DNA of 64,000 nt. Origin: Planomonospora_B alba. GTDB lineage: Bacteria; Actinomycetota; Actinomycetes; Streptosporangiales; Streptosporangiaceae. Positions 17,109 to 25,306 of the stretch are shown here, piece after piece. Location: NCBI RefSeq assembly GCF_039534085.1, contig NZ_BAAAUT010000019.1:53134-117133 (forward strand), in the 5' to 3' direction. The translations under genes were made by a program, and so were the position numbers. Under the pieces are notes generated by a model. It worked only from the letters and a program-made list of their open reading frames with translations, had not been told where the DNA came from and did not search any database. Positions within the stretch are counted from its first letter, which is position 1. Each line of letters begins with the position of its first letter.

Positions 17109-17267
17109 TCAGAGCGAACTCTGGAAGCCCGCCGACGGCTCCCTGTCGTCCAGCACCAGCCGTTCCAGGAATCCGCGCAGCCCCGCCGCGCCGACCTCCT
17201 CGAGAGAGGCCAGCGAGACATCGCCGAGGTCGACGATCGGCCTGGACTTCAATTCGACATCGTGCAT
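17109..17267 (-). CDS. fxsA: FxSxx-COOH RiPP precursor peptide 1
   Basis: A 52-codon gene, too short for routine ORF calling. The leader contains PIVDLGDVSLASLEEV and GLRGFLERLVLDD, which match the leader of FxSxx-COOH peptides (DL-x-SLxxL then an LRRVL-type helix). The peptide ends in AGFQSSL, i.e. Phe-x-Ser-x-x at the extreme C-terminus. In this family the radical SAM enzyme FxsB joins the Phe ring to the side chain of the third residue to make a three-residue cyclophane. It has a good minus-strand promoter at 17378-17406 and is followed by the SIR2 and STAND genes. Start ATG 17267; no strong ribosome site is visible (GGGGCGAC upstream). Confidence 0.85.
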   Translation of the reverse strand: MHDVELKSRPIVDLGDVSLASLEEVGAAGLRGFLERLVLDDREPSAGFQSSL

Positions 17268-17377
17268 GTCGCCCCTCGCGCCTTCTGCCGGATCACCTGT
17301 TTCCGGTCAGCCCGGAACGGACCGGGGAGCGCCCTTTTCCGCTGCCACGGTCCGTGACGGACACCGGCCTTTAAATG

Positions 17378-17406
17378 ATTCTGTGATATCCCGTCCGGTG
17401 AATCAA
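17378..17406 (-). promoter_or_regulatory. Promoter of fxsA1
   Basis: On the minus strand TTGATT (17406-17401), a 17-bp spacer and CAGAAT (17383-17378) fit a housekeeping sigma promoter. The 187-bp region up to fxsT1 on the other strand is notably AT-rich for this DNA. Confidence 0.5.
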
Positions 17407-17453
17407 CATCTAAGATGACCGCAGGATCGTTCTCGGTTCACGGGCGGAGGTCC

Positions 17454-20015
17454 ATGGTGGCGGAGCTTTCACACGCGGCGCACGCGATACCGGAGCGGCT
17501 GCCCGAGATCTGGGAGAAGGTCCCGCCCCGCAACAGGAACTTCACCGGCCGCGAGGAGCTCCTCACCAAGCTCCGCAGGGGCATGAGCACCGTGACCGCC
17601 GTCGTCCCGCAGCCCCAGGCGCTCCAGGGCCTGGGCGGCGTCGGCAAGACCCATCTGGCCATCGAGTACGCCTGGCGTTACCGCTCCCACTACGACCTGG
17701 TCTGGTGGATCCCCGCCGACCAGCGCGTCCTGGTGCCGTCGGCGCTGGCGACGATGGCACCCCACCTGGGCCTCCCCAGCGCCGCCACGACCGGCGTGGA
17801 GGAGGCGGCCGAGGCGGTGCGCCGGGCGCTCCAGAGCGGTGAGCCGTACCGCCGCTGGCTGCTGATCTTCGACAACGCCGAGGACCCGGCGAAGATCGAG
17901 GAGTTCATCCCGCTCGGCCCCGGGCACGTCCTGATCACCTCGCGCAACCCCGACTGGGAGAACCACTTCGAGACCCTGCAGGTCGACGTGTTCGAGCGCG
18001 AGGAGAGCATGGAGTTCCTCCGCAAGCGGCTGCGCAGGGAGATCTCCGACGAGGACGCCTCCCGGTTGGCGGAGAAGCTCGGCGACCTCCCGCTCGCGCT
18101 GGAGCAGGCCGGAGCGCTCCAGTACGAGACCGGCATGTCCGTCGACGAGTACATCGAGCAGCTCGACGAACAGGCCGGCCGGCTGCTCGGCGCCAACCGC
18201 GCCCAGGGATACCCGCTGTCGATGACGGCCGCCTGGCGGGTCTCGGTCTCGATGCTGGAGGACCGGCTGCCCGAGGCGATCCGGGTCCTGCGGTGCTGCG
18301 CGTTCTTCGGCCCCGAGCCCATCCCCCGCGACGTCTTCCGCCGGGGCAGCCGGACCCTCGCCCGCCACGGCGGGGACACCGATCCGCAGCTGAGCGCCAT
18401 CCTGGCCGACCCCATCCTGCTGACCAAGGCCCTGAGCGAGCTGCGCCGCTTCGCCCTGGCCCGGATCGAGCCGGAGACCCGCACCATCCAGGTGCACCGC
18501 CTCGTCCAGGCGCTCCTGCGCGACGACCTGCCGGCCCCGGAGCAGCAGGCGCGGGCCCGCCGGGAGGTCCACCTGCTGCTGGCCGGCGCGGGCCCGGGCG
18601 ACCCGGACGACAGCGCGAAGTGGCGCCAGTTCGAGGAGCTGGTGGGCCACGTCGCCCCCTCGGGGCTGGCCGAGACCACCGACCCCGTGGTGCGCCGGTT
18701 CGCCCTCAACATCGTCCGCTACCTGTACCAGGCCGGCAACTACCAGTCGGCCCTCTCCTTCGCCGAGGACTTCATCGCCCGGTGGACCGCGGCCAGCGGG
18801 CCGCGGCACCCGGACGTGCTGATCGCCCGCAGGCATCTGGGGAACATCCTGCGCGGGCTGGGCCGCTACGCCGAGGACTACGAGCTCGGCCGCACGAACC
18901 TGGAGGAGATGCGCGAGGTCCTCGGGCCCGAGCACCCCGAGACGCTCTCGGCCACCAACGGCTTCGGAGCCGCCCTGCGCGCCAGGGGGGAGTTCCTGCG
19001 CGCCCGCGAGCTGGACGAGCAGTCCCGGGAGGTGCACGAACGGGTCTTCGGCGAGACCCACCCCTCGACCCTGCGCGTCATGAACAACCTGGCCATCGAC
19101 TACGGCCTCACCAGTGACTACACGCGGGCGCGAGAACTGCACCTGGAGACCTACCAGGAGCAGAGCGACGCGACGCAGGGCGTCAGCAAGGCCTCCCTGC
19201 TCAGCTCATGGCAGAACCTCTCCCGCGCCGTCCGGCTCTGCGGCGACTACACCGAGGCGCGCGACATCGGCGAGGAGGCGCACGCCTACGGGGTGCTGGA
19301 GCTGGGCCCCGACCATCCCACCACCCTTCTGACGGCCAAGGACCTGTCCATCGCCAAGCGCCGCTCCGGTGATCTCACCGAGGCCCTGGAGCTGGCCCGC
19401 GACACGCACGCCCGGCTCCAGCGGATCTTCGGCGACGAGCACCCCGACACGATGGCCGCCGCGGTCAACCTCTCCAACGCCCTGCGCGTGACCGGCGAGC
19501 TCGGCGAGGCCTTCGCCCTGGCGGAGCAGACCGTGGAGCTCTACCCCGGGGTGTACGGCGAGGACCACCCCTACACCCAGGCGTGCCGGAGCAACGTCGC
19601 GATCCTGCACCGGCTGCGCGGGGACGCGGAGAAGGCCAGGGACATCGACGAGAAGGCCCTGGAGCGGCTGGCCGCCAAGGTGAGCCGGACGCACAACTAC
19701 TCGCTGGCCTGCGCGGTCAACCTCGCCTCGGACCTGGCGGCCCTGGGCGAGCACGCGCGGGCCCGGGAGGTCGGCGAGGACGCCCTGGAGCGGCTCCACC
19801 GCCTCTTCGGCGAGAACCACTACCTGTCGCTGCTGTGCGCGGCCAACCTCTCGCTCGACCTGCGGGCCGTGGGCGCGGACAAGGAGGCCGAGCGGCTGCG
19901 GGCCGAGACGCTGGAGCGCTACGCGCACAGCCCGCTGGCGTCGGTCCAGCCCGACATCCTCGCCGCGGTCGCGGGGGTGCGCATCGACTCCGACTTCGAC
20001 CCGCCGCCGATCTGA
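17454..20015 (+). CDS. fxsT: FxSxx-COOH system NTPase-TPR protein, copy 1
   Basis: An 853-residue STAND-like protein. PPRNRNFTGREELL precedes an NB-ARC-type ATPase: Walker A GLGGVGKT (59-66), Walker B WLLIFDNAED (135-144), sensor LITSRNPDW, and GDLPLALEQAGAL. From about residue 430 to the end runs a long series of 42-residue TPRs with the kinesin-light-chain type LGPEHPETL and GEDHPYTQ pattern. This is the architecture of the TPR protein of FxSxx-COOH loci (FxsT). It is transcribed divergently from fxsA1 and converges on the hydroxylase gene. ATG 17454 is chosen for GGCGGAGG ending 4 bases upstream; an earlier ATG at 17415 lacks one. Likely role: recognition of, or response to, the modified peptide (inference). 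Confidence 0.88.
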   Translation: MVAELSHAAHAIPERLPEIWEKVPPRNRNFTGREELLTKLRRGMSTVTAVVPQPQALQGLGGVGKTHLAIEYAWRYRSHYDLVWWIPADQRVLVPSALATMAPHLGLPSAATTGVEEAAEAVRRALQSGEPYRRWLLIFDNAEDPAKIEEFIPLGPGHVLITSRNPDWENHFETLQVDVFEREESMEFLRKRLRREISDEDASRLAEKLGDLPLALEQAGALQYETGMSVDEYIEQLDEQAGRLLGANRAQGYPLSMTAAWRVSVSMLEDRLPEAIRVLRCCAFFGPEPIPRDVFRRGSRTLARHGGDTDPQLSAILADPILLTKALSELRRFALARIEPETRTIQVHRLVQALLRDDLPAPEQQARARREVHLLLAGAGPGDPDDSAKWRQFEELVGHVAPSGLAETTDPVVRRFALNIVRYLYQAGNYQSALSFAEDFIARWTAASGPRHPDVLIARRHLGNILRGLGRYAEDYELGRTNLEEMREVLGPEHPETLSATNGFGAALRARGEFLRARELDEQSREVHERVFGETHPSTLRVMNNLAIDYGLTSDYTRARELHLETYQEQSDATQGVSKASLLSSWQNLSRAVRLCGDYTEARDIGEEAHAYGVLELGPDHPTTLLTAKDLSIAKRRSGDLTEALELARDTHARLQRIFGDEHPDTMAAAVNLSNALRVTGELGEAFALAEQTVELYPGVYGEDHPYTQACRSNVAILHRLRGDAEKARDIDEKALERLAAKVSRTHNYSLACAVNLASDLAALGEHARAREVGEDALERLHRLFGENHYLSLLCAANLSLDLRAVGADKEAERLRAETLERYAHSPLASVQPDILAAVAGVRIDSDFDPPPI

Positions 20016-20026
20016 CGGCCGCCGGG

Positions 20027-21328
20027 TCAGGCGTTCCGCCTGGCCCACTCCTGGCGGTGGCGGTCGGCCTCGCGGCGCGCCTGCGCCTGCGCCGCGGCGT
20101 CCACCGGCTCGGCCAGCGCCCGCTCCAGCGCGGCCCGCATCACGGCGACGAACTCCCGCCCCTGCTCCGTCAGGCAGCCGCTTCCTTCGAGGGTGCCGGT
20201 GACGAGGTAGGCGCCCTCCCGCCAGCGGGCGAACTCCACCTGCGCGCGGAAGGCCGTCTCGCCCGTCTCGAACCTCCGCTGGCGCCGCCAGAACTCGGTG
20301 ACGCCCAGGTAGGCGTAGGCGCCCTGGAGCAGCCCGTACACCGGGCGGGGGTCGGGCCGCCAGGGCGCGTAGTGGCGCTGCCCGTCGTCCGGCAGCGTGA
20401 GGTCCACCACATCGGTGAGCGCCGTCAGCTTCGCGTGCTGGACCTCGTGGGCGAAGGTCTCGGCGAACCCGAGACCGTGCCGGGGCTCCGACAGCGCCAT
20501 GGTCCCGAACGTCTCCCGGGACGTGGCGCTGTTCTGCCCGCTCTCGGGCGCCCGGATCGGGGTGAGGACGGTGATGCCCGCGGCCACCTCCTCGGCGACG
20601 GCCGGGTGGTGCGCCGTCAGGATGCGCCAGGCATCCCGCAGGCACGACTCCCACCAGCGGCGCCGCTCCGGGCTCAACCGCGTCCCGACGGCCCCGGTGT
20701 CCGCCCACCGGTACGGGTCGAGGTCGTCGACGACCAGGCTGAAGTCGGGCGTCACCGGGAGCCGGTGCAGCGCCTGCCAGCCCGGGCCGTCCAGGAAGGG
20801 GTCGGCCCGCACCGTGAAGGGGCCGATGCCCAGATCGGCCCCGAGGCCGTCCGGCCGGACCACGACGTCGGCCACCGGCCCCGCCTCCGCGGGCAGGGTG
20901 AGCAGTCCCAGGGACGGCAGCATGACGCTCCGGCCCGCGACGGGCAGCCGGACCTCGCACGCGGTCCGCGAGCCGACCGCGGCGGCCACGGCCAGCGCGC
21001 CCATCCTGCCCGGGTCCTCCGCGCCGTCCCCGCGCCGCAGCGACCGGTAGGTCCGCCAGGCCCAGGCCCCCGCCGCCGGGTGCGTCAGCACCCGGCCGGC
21101 CTCCTGCGGCGCCCGCCCCTCCATCTCGGTCAGCAGCCCGTAGGCGTCGGCCGTCAGGGCGGCGTGCGGGTGGCCGGTCTCCGCGGCCTCCTCCACGACC
21201 CCGCGCAGCAGCAGCATGTGCTTCACCCGCTGCGCCGCGCGCAGCGCGTGCACGGCGGCGGCCCCTCCCCCGCCCGCCGCCAGTTCGGCGAGGGTCCCGT
21301 CGGGGAGGGGGCGTGCGAAGAGTCTCAT
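20027..21328 (-). CDS. aKG-HExxH-type peptide beta-hydroxylase, copy 1
   Basis: A 433-residue protein of the HExxH maturation family found next to FxsB (TIGR04267 type). The metal site is HEVQH at 294-298 in FAHEVQHAKLTALTDVVDL; RHYAPWRPDPRP and GAYAYLGVTEFW downstream are conserved with the sister copy. The family is thought to be 2-oxoglutarate/iron-dependent hydroxylases that act on RiPP precursors. ATG overlaps the stop of fxsB1 as ATGA, so the two are co-translated. The N-terminus carries a Gly-rich run (AAGGGGAAA) shared with copy 2. Confidence 0.85.
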   Translation of the reverse strand: MRLFARPLPDGTLAELAAGGGGAAAVHALRAAQRVKHMLLLRGVVEEAAETGHPHAALTADAYGLLTEMEGRAPQEAGRVLTHPAAGAWAWRTYRSLRRGDGAEDPGRMGALAVAAAVGSRTACEVRLPVAGRSVMLPSLGLLTLPAEAGPVADVVVRPDGLGADLGIGPFTVRADPFLDGPGWQALHRLPVTPDFSLVVDDLDPYRWADTGAVGTRLSPERRRWWESCLRDAWRILTAHHPAVAEEVAAGITVLTPIRAPESGQNSATSRETFGTMALSEPRHGLGFAETFAHEVQHAKLTALTDVVDLTLPDDGQRHYAPWRPDPRPVYGLLQGAYAYLGVTEFWRRQRRFETGETAFRAQVEFARWREGAYLVTGTLEGSGCLTEQGREFVAVMRAALERALAEPVDAAAQAQARREADRHRQEWARRNA

Positions 21329-22518
21329 CGGCTTCCCTTCAGCAGGGCGACGTCCCGCGCGAGCGTTGCGTGGATGTGGGTGATGAGCCGGTAGAGGTCG
21401 GGGCAGTAGACCGAGGGGGCCTGGAACCCGGTGACGGTGTTGTAGCGGTGGGCGTAGAGCCCGCCGCCGCAGACCCTGACGAGGTCGCACCGGCGGCAGG
21501 TGGCCGCCAGCGCGAGCTCGCCGATCTGCCGTGCGGCGATGGCCGGGTGCGCGAGCACCGCGTCGAAGGAGTCCCGCAGCACGTGCATGCGGGTCGCGGT
21601 GGCCCCCTGGTAGCTGGACTTGAGGATGTCCGACTGCTCGATGCCGCCGTCCGTCTCGATGACGGCCATGCGGACCGGGGACAGCCCGACGGCCTCCGTG
21701 CGCGAGGCACGGCCGGTCAGCAGGCGCATGATCTCGGTGAACAGCCGGACCTCCGTCGTGGCGGCCGTGCCGTACCAGCGGTCGAAGACCGCGATCAGCC
21801 AGTCGGCGTACGGCGTGGCGGGCGAGGCCGGATCCCGGAAGGGCGGGGGCGCGGCCCAGTTGCCGTGCGGCAGCAGGAAGTCGACGGCGGGCGGGTCGAA
21901 GGCCAGCAGCGCCTCGTAGGTCGCCACCGGGTCGTTGCGGATGTCGATCGTGCAGAGCAGGCCGCTGAACAGGTGGTGGAAGCGTCCGGAGGCCAGCCTG
22001 CGCAGGGCGGCCGTGACGGCGGCGTGGCTGCCTTTCCCGCCGGCGAAGCGCCGGTGCCGGTCCTGCCCCTCCTCGTCCCCGTCGAGGCTGACCCCCACCC
22101 GGATCTCCAGCTCGTCGAAGAGCCGCAGGAACGCCTCGTCGAGGCGCACGCCGTTGGTCTGCACGGAGACGCGCACGCGGGTGCCGACGTCGGCGGCGGC
22201 GGCCCGGACGGCGCGCACGGCGCGGGAGATGAGGTCGGGCCCGGCCAGCAGGGGCTCGCCGCCGTGCAGGATCACCTCCACCTCGGCCAGGTCGTGGGCG
22301 AGGGCGTGCTCGGCGATCCGCGCCGCCGTGCGGTCGACGACGGCCTCCGACATGCGGCGCGGCTGCGACCGCCAGGACTGGTCGGCCATCTCGTACATGT
22401 AGCAGTACCTGCAGGCGAGGTCGCAGCGACTGTGGATCTTCAGGATGAACTGCTGGAAGGCCGACGGCTGCCATCCCGAGGCCAGCAATCCGTCCACGTC
22501 GAGCATTGCCGGAAACAT
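21325..22518 (-). CDS. fxsB: FxsB family radical SAM/SPASM cyclophane maturase, copy 1
   Basis: A 397-residue radical SAM enzyme. The [4Fe-4S] SAM cluster motif is CDLACRYC (C32, C36, C39), embedded in FILKIHSRCDLACRYCYMYEM. HGGEPLLAG and GVSLDGDEEGQD are other core motifs. A C-terminal SPASM region binds auxiliary clusters: CRRCDLVRVCGGG and VYCPDLYRL. The FxsB family forms a C-C crosslink between the precursor Phe ring and a nearby side-chain carbon. Divergent from copy 2 across the 228-bp central spacer. ATG 22518 aligns with the start of copy 2; ATG 22506 is an alternative. Neither has a clear ribosome site. Confidence 0.9.
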   Translation of the reverse strand: MFPAMLDVDGLLASGWQPSAFQQFILKIHSRCDLACRYCYMYEMADQSWRSQPRRMSEAVVDRTAARIAEHALAHDLAEVEVILHGGEPLLAGPDLISRAVRAVRAAAADVGTRVRVSVQTNGVRLDEAFLRLFDELEIRVGVSLDGDEEGQDRHRRFAGGKGSHAAVTAALRRLASGRFHHLFSGLLCTIDIRNDPVATYEALLAFDPPAVDFLLPHGNWAAPPPFRDPASPATPYADWLIAVFDRWYGTAATTEVRLFTEIMRLLTGRASRTEAVGLSPVRMAVIETDGGIEQSDILKSSYQGATATRMHVLRDSFDAVLAHPAIAARQIGELALAATCRRCDLVRVCGGGLYAHRYNTVTGFQAPSVYCPDLYRLITHIHATLARDVALLKGSR

Positions 22519-22746
22519 GTTTTCGGGTGGCAGATTTTCGGTTTTGGGATTTTTCGACAACCGCGGCACACCTCTCTTGCGCCATTTCCCATTTCGCCTG
22601 ACTTCGCATCGATAGTCAAGATCTCCGGACCGGACGGTGGAATCGTTACGGAAAGCGGCGGTGGCGCTCGGCGGTTCCGCCTTCCGGAGCGGGCCTCCTC
22701 CTCTATCCTGCGCTACGTAATCTGCTCTCAACGCGGAGGCTGAGCG
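22519..22746. promoter_or_regulatory. Central divergent promoter region of the mirrored fxs cassettes
   Basis: The 228-bp axis of symmetry between fxsB1 and fxsB2. The left 90 bases are AT-rich with runs of T. On the minus strand TTGACT (22619-22614) lies 17 bp before CGAAAT and can drive fxsB1. On the plus side, a TATCCT/TAATCT region near 22707-22730 may serve fxsB2, with GCGGAGG just before its GTG start. I found no perfect operator palindrome. Confidence 0.5.
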
Positions 22747-23949
22747 GTGCGCGAGTGGCCGTCGACCCTCGATGTCGGGGAACTGATGGCCGGCGGCTGG
22801 CGGCCGACACCGTTCCGCCAGTTCATTCTGAAGATCCACAGCCGCTGCGACCTCGCCTGCACGTACTGCTACATGTACGAGATGGCCGACACCAGCTGGC
22901 GCGGCCGCCCGAGGCGCATGGCGCCGGAGACCTTCGCCGCCGCGGCCCACCGGATCGCCGAGCACGCCCGCACCCACGGCCTGCCGGAGATCGAGCTCGT
23001 CCTGCACGGCGGCGAGCCCCTGCTGGCCGGCCGGGAGGCCGTCCGCGACCTCGTCACCCGGGTCCGCGCCGCGGTCGGCCCCGGCACGCGCGTGCGGGTC
23101 TCCCTGCAGACCAACGCCGTGCTGCTCGACCGCCGCCACCTCGACCTCTTCGCCGAACTGGACGTCCGCGTGGGGGTGAGCCTCGACGGGGACGAGGCGA
23201 TGCACGACCGCAGCCGGCGGCGCCCGGACGGCCGGGGCAGCCACTCCGCCGTCGTGGCGGCCCTCGGCCTGCTCACCTCGCCCGCCTACCGCCATCTGTT
23301 CGGCGGCCTGCTGTGCACCGTCGACCTCAGGAACGACCCGGTGGGCGCCTACGAGGCGCTGCTGGCCTTCGACCCGCCCGCCGTCGACTTCCTGCTGCCG
23401 CACGGCAACTGGACCGCGCCGCCTCCGGGACGCCGTCCGGAGGCGGCGGCCACGCCGTACGCCGACTGGCTGATCACGATCTTCGACCGCTGGTACCGCT
23501 CGCCCCGGCGGCCCACCCGGATCCGGCTGTTCGGCGAGATCATCCACCTCCTCCTGGGCGGCGTCTCCGCCAGCGAGCACGTGGGCCTGTCCCCCGCGGC
23601 CATGGTGGTGGTGGAGACCGACGGCGGCATCGAGCAGTCCGATTTCCTGAAGTCCGCCTACCACGGGGCGCCCGGGACCGGACTGCACGTGGCACGCGAC
23701 TCCTTCGACGACGTCCTGCTCCTGCCCTCGATCGCCGCCCGCCAGATCGGCGAGCTGGCGCTGGCCGACGCCTGCCGCCGCTGCCCCGTCTCCCGGGTCT
23801 GCGGGGGCGGGCTGTACGCCCACCGCTACCGGGAGGGCCGCGGGTTCGCCAACCCCTCGGTCTACTGTCCCGACCTGCTGCGCCTCATCACCCACATCAA
23901 GCACACCGTCGAAGCCGACCTGTCGGCACGGACCGGGGGACGCCCATGA
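22747..23949 (+). CDS. fxsB: FxsB family radical SAM/SPASM cyclophane maturase, copy 2
   Basis: A 400-residue paralogue of the enzyme across the spacer, similar along its whole length by eye. CDLACTYC supplies C34, C38 and C41. HGGEPLLAG, GVSLDGDEAMHD, the SPASM cysteines in CRRCPVSRVCGGG and SVYCPDLLRL are all intact, so both copies should be active. The strip FDPPAVDFLLPHGNW is identical in the two; regions around 65-110 and 215-260 differ more and may set substrate choice. GTG start with GGAGG 8-12 bases upstream. Overlaps the next gene by ATGA. Its natural substrate may be the atypical FSASI precursor in the same half. Confidence 0.9.
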   Translation: MREWPSTLDVGELMAGGWRPTPFRQFILKIHSRCDLACTYCYMYEMADTSWRGRPRRMAPETFAAAAHRIAEHARTHGLPEIELVLHGGEPLLAGREAVRDLVTRVRAAVGPGTRVRVSLQTNAVLLDRRHLDLFAELDVRVGVSLDGDEAMHDRSRRRPDGRGSHSAVVAALGLLTSPAYRHLFGGLLCTVDLRNDPVGAYEALLAFDPPAVDFLLPHGNWTAPPPGRRPEAAATPYADWLITIFDRWYRSPRRPTRIRLFGEIIHLLLGGVSASEHVGLSPAAMVVVETDGGIEQSDFLKSAYHGAPGTGLHVARDSFDDVLLLPSIAARQIGELALADACRRCPVSRVCGGGLYAHRYREGRGFANPSVYCPDLLRLITHIKHTVEADLSARTGGRP

Positions 23950-25253
23950 AACTGCGCGAGCACCGCATACCGGCGAAGGTGTTCTCGGAACTGGCCGGCG
24001 GCGGCGGCGGCGCCGGCGCGGTCGCCCGGCTCGCCGCGGCCCAGCGCAGCAAGCACGTGCTCCTGGTCCGCGGGGTGGTGGAGAGCGCACGGACGGCGGG
24101 CCACCCGCAGGCCGCCGCCGCCCGCCGCGCCTACGACCTGCTGGCCGCCGTCCAGCGGCGTCGTCCGGACGCGGTCGAGGCGGTCCTGCGCCACCCCTCG
24201 GTCGGCGCCTGGGCCCGGCACACCGTGATCGCCCTCAAGGCCGGGGACGACCGGGCGAGGCCGGAGCAGCTGGCGGCGCTCGCCGCCGCCGCGGCGATCC
24301 GCTCCGGCACGGTCTGCGAGGTCGACGTGCCCGCGGTGGAGGGCGTGGTCACCCTGCCCTCCCTGGGGCAGGCGGTCCTGTCCCCGACCGCCTCGGAGGC
24401 GACGGTCCAGTGCTTCCCCGACGGCGCGGACGTCATGGCCGGCACCCTCGTCGTGCGGGTCCCGGACGATCCGCGGCAGGACGCGCCCGGCTGGCGAGGG
24501 CTGCGCACGCTGGCGGCGGAGGCCGACGGCACGCCGTTCCGGGTCACCGTCGACGACCTCGACCCCTACCGCATGCCGGGCACGGCGAACATGGGCGGCC
24601 GGCTCACCGCCGCCGAGATCGGACGCTGGCAGACGACGCTGACCGAGGCGTGGCGCCTGCTCGTCCGGCACCACCGGGCCGTCGCCGGCGAGGTGGGCGG
24701 CGCGGTCTCCGTGCTCACCCCGCTGACCGCGCCGCCACAGGGCCTGTCGAGCGCGTCCTCCCGCGAGACCTTCGGCTGCGTGGCGCTGTCCACCCCGCCG
24801 GACGCCACCTCGTTCGCGGTGACGCTGGCCCACGAGACGCAGCACGTCAAGCTCTCGGCCCTGCTCGACCTCGTGCCGCTGACCGGTCCCGACGACGGCT
24901 CCCGCCACTACGCGCCCTGGCGGCCGGACCCGCGGCCCGTCCCCGGACTGCTCCAGGGCGCCTACGCTTACCTGGGCGTGACCGACTTCTGGCGGCGCCG
25001 GCTCGCCGTCGACACCGGTGAGGCGGCGCTGGAGGCGGGGGCCGAGTTCTCCCGGTGGCGCGAGGCCGCCCGCCTGGTCTGCGGGACGCTCCTCGGCAGC
25101 GGTCTGCTGACCCCGCCCGGGGAGTCCTTCGTCACCGCGATGGCGCGCCGGCTCGACGGCTGGGCGGAGGTGGCGGTGCCGGCCGGGGCCCGCTCGCTCG
25201 GCCGCGAGCGGGCGGACCGGCACCGGGCCCTCTGGCTGGAGCGCAACGGCTGA
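23946..25253 (+). CDS. aKG-HExxH-type peptide beta-hydroxylase, copy 2
   Basis: A 435-residue paralogue of the product of 20027-21328. The metal motif HETQH is at 296-300 (LAHETQHVKLSALLDLVPL), with the same RHYAPWRPDPRP and GAYAYLGVTDFW blocks and the same Gly-rich N-terminal run. ATGA overlap with fxsB2 repeats the arrangement of cassette 1. It converges on fxsT2 with a 53-bp gap. Expected action: hydroxylation of a precursor residue by an iron/2-oxoglutarate mechanism; the target residue is unknown. Confidence 0.85.
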   Translation: MKLREHRIPAKVFSELAGGGGGAGAVARLAAAQRSKHVLLVRGVVESARTAGHPQAAAARRAYDLLAAVQRRRPDAVEAVLRHPSVGAWARHTVIALKAGDDRARPEQLAALAAAAAIRSGTVCEVDVPAVEGVVTLPSLGQAVLSPTASEATVQCFPDGADVMAGTLVVRVPDDPRQDAPGWRGLRTLAAEADGTPFRVTVDDLDPYRMPGTANMGGRLTAAEIGRWQTTLTEAWRLLVRHHRAVAGEVGGAVSVLTPLTAPPQGLSSASSRETFGCVALSTPPDATSFAVTLAHETQHVKLSALLDLVPLTGPDDGSRHYAPWRPDPRPVPGLLQGAYAYLGVTDFWRRRLAVDTGEAALEAGAEFSRWREAARLVCGTLLGSGLLTPPGESFVTAMARRLDGWAEVAVPAGARSLGRERADRHRALWLERNG

Positions 25254-25306
25254 TCCGCGGAGCCGGTCCGCGTGATGCCGCTCCCGGGTGGCGGGGCACG
25301 CGCCGG

